A stretch of DNA of 64,000 nucleotides from Stenopsyche tienmushanensis (taxonomy: Eukaryota > Arthropoda > Insecta > Trichoptera > Stenopsychidae). This document shows, piece after piece, positions 56,539 through 64,000 of the stretch. Positions within the stretch are counted from its first letter, which is position 1. Every line of letters begins with the position of its first letter. The stretch lies in contig WACJ01000327.1 of the NCBI GenBank assembly GCA_008973525.1, positions 124,001 to 188,000 of the forward strand, read 5' to 3'. The notes beneath the pieces are model-generated. The model made no database searches and had not been told where the DNA came from. It saw only the letters and a program-made list of their open reading frames with translations. Position numbers and translations under genes: made by a program.

Positions 56539-57170
56539 CAGCTCCAGTCTAATCCGACGTCCCCTGTAATCCGACATCCCATTACAAGCATAATACATAT
56601 GTACGGTGAAGCTTTGTCAATGTAAAATATGCAAATTTGATTCTGGTCTACCTAAATCGTATTGAATCGTTTTGTAAGTGTGCAAATAAGTACGGCGTAG
56701 GACGATCCACAATTTATGATACAAAAAAGAACTACGTCAACATTGAAAAGATACAAACTTTCAAGAAAGCTAAACGTACAGGAGTACGTAACAAATAAAC
56801 AGGCATACAACTATTTCTGGGCCCACATTAGCAATGAAAGCAAAGATGTTTTACAGGGAAATAACAAAAAAGAAGAGTTTGTAGCCAGCAAGTGATAGTA
56901 TAAACGCTTCAAAAATCGTCATGGAATAGGTTTGATGACGGTTACAGGTTTTTATTTTTGTTCATTATAACTGTTATGGTCATTGTGTTTATGATATTAA
57001 TTCTATAATATGAAACCTTATATTAACTATGTATATCTCATCATTTTCATTACTTTTCGGATTACAAGTAATTCTTTTCAAAATGTTTCGGACTACAAAG
57101 GGTCGGGGGCAGTACTCTATAGTCCGAAAAAATTGGATAATCCGACAGTCTTGCAAATCGTTTGTCAGAT
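56539..57170 (+). mobile_element. pogo/Tigger element, deleted (right end approximate)
   Basis: The left end CAGCTCCAGTCTAATCCGAC carries repeated TAATCCGAC motifs (CCCTGTAATCCGACATCCC). The right side at 57045-57170 carries the same motif inverted (TCGGACTACAAAG, AGTCCGAAAAAATTGGATAA, TCCGACAG). The N-terminal transposase relic lies between. The precise right boundary and TA duplication were not fixed. Confidence 0.68.
56643..56940 (+). pseudogene. pogo/Tigger transposase N-terminal DNA-binding region
   Basis: Reads LNRIESFCKCANKYGVGRST, then IYDTKKNYVNIEKIQTFKKA, to a stop at 56796-56798: the first helix-turn-helix of the CENP-B/Tigger type (KYGVGRSTIYDIKK in intact members). After the stop it continues with TTISGPTLAMKAKMFYREI, then, one frame over, EEFVASK and KRFKNRHGI. 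That is the second CENP-B-type domain (pattern ISGPxLxxKAxxF...W[RK]FKxRHGI). The tryptophan before RFKNRHGI is lost to stops. The DDE catalytic part is missing. Firm family call, inactive. Confidence 0.85.
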
Positions 57171-57416
57171 TACCGCTGGTGTGCTTATTTGTATGATTTT
57201 AATATATATGAGCATTTTGATTGTTTTGAATTCATTGACAATCTTTTTTATTGGCATTTTCAGCTCTAAAATATATCGTTTATATTTTGCAATACTTTCA
57301 AGTAAAAATCCTATTTATTTCAAGCAAATACATCAAAATATAATCAAGAGTACAAAACAGTCATATAAATAATGACTGTAACCTAAATAATCAATCCACG
57401 TTATGAAATCACACTA
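57171..57416. other. A+T-rich DNA
   Basis: A 120-codon plus-strand frame at 57010-57372 crosses from the Tigger right end into this stretch. It is hydrophobic and A+T-driven and resembles nothing known, so it is not called as a gene. Confidence 0.4.
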
Positions 57417-57620
57417 AACTCTCCTATAGCGTCCACTTTGTTTGCGGTTTTTTTTTACATAAGCAACAGGTAAAATAAGTAAGGTCAATGCCTACTCGAG
57501 CGTGTAAGTCATTTACACTTGTTAAAAAACACATACAATTTTTTTATGGATACCCTTCTTTCTATAGCGTTTTGCTTCTATAACATGGTCCCTATCTCAA
57601 CGCTATAGAAGGGTTGAATT
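57417..57620. mobile_element. small MITE with Tigger-like ends
   Basis: Left AACTCTCCTATAGCGTCCAC and the reverse complement of the right end (AATTCAACCCTTCTATAGCG) share an A-rich start and CTATAGCG. TA flanks both sides (57415-57416, 57621-57622). The right half has a second inverted CTATAGCG and a CTTCTATAACATGG motif in the style of Tigger ends. 204 bp, no coding sequence. Confidence 0.5.
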
Positions 57621-60243
57621 TATGTAATCTTATTTTTAAAAATAATTTACAAATCATCAACGATACCTAATATTTAACCTTTTAAACTAAAAACATGTAT
57701 TTATTCCGTTTTCTAAATTATTTGAATAAAGTTGACATCTACCTATAAATTGGTCATATTGGCATTATTTAAAATAATAATTAAAATGATATAAAAATGA
57801 TTACGATCTTAATTTATTGAAAAATTCACTAATTCTGTAGTGTTATAAAAGCTTCTGCATTGCACAGAAATCGTTGAAATTAATGCCTTTGATACCCTTT
57901 TGTAAAACAATTTTCGGCAGGGTATCATCAGGGATTCAAATTGGTGTATAGGTAATCGAAGAATTAACCCGTGTACAATAACTATAATTATATGGTTAAT
58001 GGTTGTATGCGACTACCTTTTTAGCGGCTTCAAATACATTATGAATATCATTAGGACTTAAAAACATATCGAAGGATAATATCGAGAAAGCGTTAATATA
58101 CACTACATATTTCACGGTCGCGGTGAATATCGATATATTCACCTGTGAAGGATTTCACAAATGAATAAATAATGGTGATTCCTTTCGAACCCTCCAGTCA
58201 AGAGCTTGTGGCCGAGAACGCCTACAAATATTACAAGAGCTTTTAGCCATAATAATAGCCACAAGAGCCTGTTATCCAGGTGATTTATTGGTGAAAGGGG
58301 AAAAAATAGCTATGTAGCGATAAATGGCGCTAATAGGATGTTAATTTATGTCCGCATCTTAATTTTGACTTGTTGCCCCGATACCGCCATAACCATATCG
58401 CCGCCATAAATCAGTGTTAAAGCCTTATTAATAACAATTCAAAAACGTATGTACTATGTGAGGTAGCCGCGCCGTATATCACAACTTATAGAAAAAACAT
58501 ATTTTTTGTGTCCAATACTTCATGCGTAATTTATCGGAGGCTCGGTCTCCATTCACTATTAATTCAATAAACTACCTTAAAATGTCGTTTATCAAAGGTT
58601 AATAAAAATGGATATGAAGCGTATAAGTGCGAGATAAACATAAGCTGGATATAAAATTGGAATTTGTATCGAAAATGATTTAAAGCGTGTATTCTTGAAA
58701 ATGGAATCATTGTGTTAAATGGTACTAAAATGATGATTAATTTTTAAAAATATTGAGCATAATTTTGCTACGATGTCATTGAGAATTTAAATAGAAAATT
58801 TATAGACTGTCAAACTATTAGAAAAAATATAGTTTGAATGCATACATCCTTTTAAACTAATTATCATCATTAATTTAATATGTAAAAAAATCATTTTTAA
58901 GGTGCTGAATTTTTTTTTTTTTGTAACGACATGATATTAATTAATAAGCCAATAGAATTTATAACGATAAAACTGAAATTGGCTATGTAAGACCTCCTAA
59001 TTTGTTAAACAAATATAGATTTGGGCAGAAAATAATTAAAAATCAAATTATGGCATAATCTGTATCAATAAAAATCTCAGTAAATGCAATATATCCATTT
59101 TCATTCACGACGTATTTAATTTAATAGGTTTTCAACCATTTTAGTGCTAGACGCCGATATATCGCTATTGTCAACACTGCGAAAAGTACCAATATCGATA
59201 TATCATTATGTATACAATGACGCCTTCGAAATTCGCATCGTGAGATTATTCTGCCTCAAAATAACGACATTTAACATTATATGAAACTAAGTTTGTTTTT
59301 AAAGAGCAATTCAATGCACAAATGCGGCAGTGAGCCTAAACTTAAAAAAATATATAAACTGGTAAAGTGGTGGCGTGAAAAAGAAGGGCATATCCTGATT
59401 GACACAATTCTAACTCTTCTAGTCGTCTGAAAAAAAAATTAGTTAGTAATGATGTCATTATAGAAGAAAAAAAACTCTGAGGGATTTTTTTTTCAGTTAT
59501 AAATTTAAAAAAAAATGACATGAATCTGGTAGGAACAATAGAAGATTATATAAATAAAGGTTCGTTTTAACTTTGAAGTAAATCGGATTATTATAACTTG
59601 AGATATCATGTCAACTGTGTTGAAAAAAGTAGTTTCGATAAAAACGTTTTTAAACATTTCATTCTGGTAGGATTTGCTTAGTTTCTGCGTCATTAAAATA
59701 GCTATAACTCTGTAAATAACTGGAATTTTGGAAATTTATTTGGAAAATATATTTTTAAAGATTTAAATTTAATAAAAATCTATTTTTTTAAATTTTTAAC
59801 TAGAATACCCATCGCCTTAAGAGGTTACATAGATTTCAAAGCATAAAAAATACATGTTTTTCTTCTTATTTTTTTTTTTAATAAAATGAAAGAAATATTT
59901 GAATCAAACTTTAAAGATAATAATAAAAAGACATTTAAACAATATTTCATAAAATTTTCATTTAAAAATTCTGAAAATTCAGCCATTGAGACTTGGTTTT
60001 CTGAGACCCATACAAAAATAATCTTCGCGGTGGATACAATCCACACCATGTATTACCTTGTAAAATATATTGTGACTAAAGAAAATTAAAAAAAAACTTC
60101 ATTTAATCACTAGTGAATTATATCTAGAAAAATTATACAAAATTTCAATAAAACTGGTCTATGCAGTTTTGAGAAAAAAGCGATTAAAGTGCGGCACTCC
60201 CAGCCGATTGATCCTAATGATCGGAATTTCTAAAGGATCTTTC
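57621..60243. other. long non-coding stretch
   Basis: 57850-58560 is slightly richer in G+C and single-copy here. 58560-60230 is very A+T-rich. Open frames on both strands at 59825-60089 have no family resemblance. No RNA gene recognised. Confidence 0.35.
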
Positions 60244-60427
60244 TTCTAGAGCGGTGGTTCTTAAACTGGGGTGCGCGAAGCCATTAACGGAGGTCCACGA
60301 AAATATAAAAACAAGATATTTTTGTGGAATTATTTACAGAAAATATTGTAAGAAGATCTATTTTGATCAATATTTGACCAAAAAACGTTTGTTTGATAAA
60401 TTTATGCTATGCTGAACTACTATATGT
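60244..60427 (+). repeat. hAT-type MITE, family J, left part
   Basis: Starts GAGCGGTGGTTCTTAAACTG and runs into GGGGTGCGCGAAGC. The reverse complement matches 35585-35703 over about 110 bp. The retroelement copy D follows, and text at 61190-61270 (GGGGATTCACGAAAGAAATT, AGGGTCCGCAAACTACATAA) matches 34125-34170, another family J fragment. This suggests the retroelement landed inside the MITE. Confidence 0.5.
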
Positions 60428-61153
60428 AATCTTTTAACAGCAAGCTGATACTCAGTTTATCTACTATTACATAGCACACTACCCAACAATATGGAGCACG
60501 ATGAACCTTACCGTTTCGGAGCCAAGAAGCTTTAGGAACAGAACAAGGACAAGAAGAACACCAAATATACAGCCTTGAAGAGAGGCATATAAAGAACTTA
60601 CCATTGCAATGTAAACAGCATTGTCTTTCGTTAACTTCATTTTGAAATCGCCAAACTGAGAGGGTCAACCTGAAATAGGAAAGCACTCAATCGCGAATTC
60701 GCTCGGGTAAGTTGTACAAGGATGGGGAGACACCTTCAGTTGGTGCAGGAGCGAATCCAAGATGCACTTAAGCGTCACATATGTCTTCATCCTAGCGAAG
60801 AAATGAGGGACTGAACTCTTTGCACTCCAGAAAGTCCTTTCCAGTAGAATCAAAAAGGTCGTCTAGAGTAGTTTTCCACTGTCTCCGGAAGAAAACTACT
60901 CAGTCTTTACAAACCTCCCACACTCCCTATCGAGACGGTCGCGAAAGCGATCGTCAATACCTTCATTCAGGATACCCGCTGGGTGAGCGTTCGAAATAAA
61001 ACTCGGTGGTAATACTATCTTCAATATCGAGCGAATGAGGAGGTAAATGTATGATACAGGCGAGATGGATGTAACCCCTTCCTTTGAATGGATATTGAAG
61101 AGGCCTATAGTTCTGCAGTTGACTGTTTGTGGCTGCACTATGATGATGATGAT
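60428..61153 (+). mobile_element. retroelement with (ATG)n tail, copy D
   Basis: Close relative of 48355-49167 from TTTTAACAGCAAGCTGATAC to GGCTGCACTATGATGATGAT. Differs by substitutions and small deletions (the CCCCGGCAACGCC segment of copy C is absent). No coding potential of its own. Confidence 0.72.
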
Positions 61154-61270
61154 AAATTGGGATAGGGTCTGCCAAAAAATATTGTTCAAAAGGGGATTCA
61201 CGAAAGAAATTTTGCTCAAGAAAGGGTCCGCAAACTACATAAATTTGCAATTCCTATGTAATATCCCTGG
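61154..61270 (+). repeat. hAT-type MITE, family J, right part
   Basis: Continuation of family J after copy D; shares GAAATTTTGYTC and GTCCGYARACTAYATAA with 34130-34165. Confidence 0.45.
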
Positions 61271-62639
61271 TTAATATGTATAGTTCTTCCTAGAATATAG
61301 TTGACATGGGATTTGTCAGCGTCGAAGAACGTAATCTCATTTATCAGGAATAGACTAATTAGTTACATCGTTGTAGTCGTTTCAAAATCAATTTTCGATC
61401 GTAAATCCGATTGCATATTTATTACATAACAGCGATTTTATATAACTGACCTTCGGTCACTTTACACAGCGTGATTATAAATATGGTCAGGGAATCGAAG
61501 TGCATTTAATGCTTATTGATCGCTCCTTACCCCGGTGAATCCGGATGGAACGCATTATGGCCGTTGTCATAATAAAAGTTGAATTTATAGACTAGAAAAT
61601 AATGCTTTCATCATATTTCACGTACTTTCGAGCTATGTTCGCCATTGGCCTCCGGCAATCGGTATTTGTTGAATATAAAGCACATTTTACAGCAGGGATT
61701 AGCAACAATGGCAATCGTGCGCCGGACGATACCAACCACTCCGCTAATCCATTTAATGATCCACAAATAATCCACAGCCATAAACTCCATCGGAACGACT
61801 GTCTATTCCGATTTTGTTTATTTGTAGATGCAAAAGTACCTGTGTAATTTTACATTGTTCAGTAATGCGAGCGCGTGTAACGGATTTAAATCGTTTTTTA
61901 GGGTGAGGTTGTCCACGTATCTAGTTCCTTATGTAAGACTATTAATAATGTACTGTATCTGCACTGTATGCACTGTTAGATAACTGGTTCTGAAATACTT
62001 TTTTGACTTCTACTGATATAAAATAAATAGATATAAAAATATAAAATATATGCGTACGATTCTTGCGCATTAAAAGTGAAACTTTTCAATTCTTAGGAAA
62101 ACCTGATTTTATGTATTGTCTTTTTTTCCCATTTGCTTAGGAAAATTACTCGCTAAAGATGTATATTGTATAACATGTAATAAAATACTGATGTAGTAGT
62201 TGCTTTATATTACATTTACACACATATTGGAGTTTCACTTTTCGTGACGTTCATCTCAATTTGTATCGCCTTTGGGTGCATTCAAAGGCGACTTTTCCAT
62301 TAATATTTCATCCCTTTTTTACACCAATGATAAATGTATATATATCCTATATAAACTTGAAATAGCAGGAGGATTTAGCAACAGGAGGACAAAATGCATT
62401 TAGCAATATTTTTAACTACCCCACCTTTCTTGAAACAACTGTCACTTCAGGGCGCAAGTTTCAAATAAGGAAGCTTCCCTGCCGCATTCTAATGAGAAGC
62501 TTCAAAACTCTATTGATCAGATTGGAAACTACCGTAATGATATAATAATTAAAATATAATAAATAAAAACTGGAATTGTTTTCCTCTAACATTTCACACG
62601 TCCCTAGACCATTATCTTAACCCTAACCCTGCCAAACTG
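61271..62639. other. non-coding DNA, island 61300-61900
   Basis: 61300-61900 is single-copy here and less A+T-rich, with an ATG-led 81-codon frame (61602-61847) of no known family. A hairpin with arms CGCCTTTG (62267-62274) and CAAAGGCG (62283-62290) was noted. Otherwise nothing recognised. Confidence 0.3.
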
Positions 62640-63035
62640 TTACCTCTTCAAGTTTACCAATTTATTGAATGATTTGTATGATATGTAGCATATCATTGGA
62701 AAGGGTTTTTTGTTTAAAGAATTTAGAAGTTTTTGGAAAGACTTTGGAAATTCAGAAGTTATTTTCTATAAACAAATTGCATAAAATAATGATTTATTTA
62801 AAACAAAAAAAAACATTGCAAAATACAAAAAACAGTTATTTCGTGCTATTATAACCACAGATTAAAAATTTATGACGATTTATGTATTTTTTCAAAATGT
62901 TGAAAAAAAAATCTATTTCCACAACCCTGACACTTAGGACATAGGGTCTATGTATGAAATGTAGAAAAAGACCCCCTAAATCCCCCCAAAAAAAAATTGT
63001 CGGTCCATATGCAAAACATCCTGTATATGGTGTAT
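62640..63035 (+). repeat. interspersed repeat, family G, copy 2
   Basis: Relative of 15300-15820; ends ATATGCAAAACATCCTGTAT. Carries an extra TTATGTATTTTTTCAAAATG segment absent from copy 1. Confidence 0.65.
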
Positions 63036-64000
63036 ATTTTTTTTAAATTTGAGAATCAATCGATCAATCTTTTATAAAATATGTAGAACTTTTGACTTGA
63101 AATTTATATGGGGGGGCTAACATTAAAACGTATTCATTTTCGACGACTTTCATACACAATCAGATATATAATGTACTTATTGTGCAATGTAGTACTAAAA
63201 TTGTACAAAAGCGCGAACAGATCTTGCGGTGTCAAAATTTGCATTACAAAAAATATAGTCTTGTCGTTGAATAACGACGGAATAAAATTGCGATGCAATG
63301 ATTTCATACGTAAAAGGTTACGCATATCTGAAAAGAGGTAAAATTGTTCATGAATACTCGCGTGAGAATCTTTACTACATCATCCGAAGAAATCAATGCA
63401 TTATTTTTGATATATGTATTAATATCAGAAAACAAATTTACAATCTCAAACGCTCAAACCATCAATCGTACCACTTTACAGCCGCACAATGAGAATATGA
63501 CTCGACTCGAAGAGGCGCATAAATATACTCCACTGGACCAAAATAATGTCTTACGCTAATTAAGGCCCATTGTATTCGCCTAATCATATCGATTTGAGAG
63601 GTCGCAAAAAGGTCAGGTCAAAATATGTAGGAGCAAGTGGGTCAGTGATGACGACCCATCGTTTGCCCTCTGCCTACCCCCTGTTAGCTTTTTGTAAGGC
63701 GATTTCCCATAAGATAAATATCAGCATCGGAACAATGGGACAACTCATCAGTGGCATAGTATCATTTCGTATTATAATGTAAGCATTCCTTTGAGCGAGC
63801 CGGTAAATAAAAAACGGATCGTAGTAAGCCTTCAAAATAGCTTAGTCAGCGGTCGTTGCCGATTTGCTTTTTAGAGAAATTAGTAAACAAACATGCATGC
63901 TGTGCTCCTTAAAATTTGGAAATTTTGAATTAATATTCTTCCGTTTTGAAATGGCCTTATAGCCTCTTGACCCTTGGGGAAACTCTTCGCGCACTACCAG
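63036..64000. other. non-coding DNA to the window edge
   Basis: Several short overlapping frames on both strands at 63108-63782, none with family resemblance. 63480-64000 is less A+T-rich and apparently single-copy. It may be part of a gene or regulatory region continuing outside the window. Confidence 0.3.

Noticed and set aside
57010..57372. 120-codon hydrophobic frame that looks like a membrane protein
   Set aside because: It starts inside the right end of a Tigger element; isoleucine/leucine richness is expected from A+T-rich DNA.
62621..62636. TTAACCCTAACCCT, telomere-like
   Set aside because: Only about two units and an interior position; also not the usual insect telomere repeat. Chance.
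1..64000. CRISPR array, bacterial operons or prophage
   Set aside because: No regularly spaced repeats with unique spacers, no tight coding arrangement and no ribosome-binding pattern. The sequence is eukaryotic in every respect.

Overview
This is an A+T-rich (roughly two-thirds A+T by eye) stretch of animal nuclear DNA, most probably arthropod and quite possibly insect. Four things point that way: a canonical class II tRNA-Leu(AAG); relics of mariner, pogo/Tigger, piggyBac and hAT transposons; a tRNA-derived SINE family; and a retroelement family with (ATG)n tails. I cannot name the species. I find no intact protein-coding gene. The only gene that looks functional is the tRNA. The window reads as a gene desert or the inside of a very large intron, filled with old, inactivated mobile elements and a few islands of higher-GC, apparently single-copy sequence.

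Layout. 0.7-4.6 kb: a deleted mariner with matching ends, then a pogo/Tigger DNA-binding-domain relic directly followed by a broken piggyBac transposase. 7.2-9.2 kb: a retroelement 3' end, the tRNA gene, and a deleted mariner. 12.7-21.7 kb: four more mariner relics, one carrying a 42-bp perfect palindrome, and an LTR-like copy. 21.7-31 kb: mostly unremarkable A+T-rich DNA with a SINE, a piggyBac-type MITE and an inverted repeat. 31-37 kb: LTR-like copy, retroelement 3' end, second piggyBac-type MITE, several hAT-type ends, a GC-rich block and a SINE. 39-42.7 kb: the most informative part, with an hAT MITE nested in a SINE (perfect 8-bp target duplication) and an hAT derivative nested in a pogo/Tigger element (8-bp duplication with one mismatch). 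44-50 kb: a 14-bp retroelement insertion flanked by a 30-bp duplication, another LTR-like copy, a SINE and a long retroelement 3' end. 50-57.6 kb: three pogo/Tigger elements with different ends, plus a small related MITE. 60-63 kb: hAT-type and retroelement repeats.

The genes do not form a pathway. What the window records is a history of transposition: several DNA-transposon superfamilies, all with stops, frameshifts or internal deletions, plus non-autonomous elements. The nesting gives relative ages (hAT younger than the SINE and than one Tigger family). The single-copy islands around 10.5, 14.4-14.9, 19.4-20.1, 29.9-30.7, 34.4-35.1, 45.9-46.3, 61.3-61.9 and 63.5-64 kb are rich in homeodomain-type TAAT/ATTA cores and are the best candidates for regulatory DNA, but that is inference. 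I found no convincing evidence of a novel multi-gene system.
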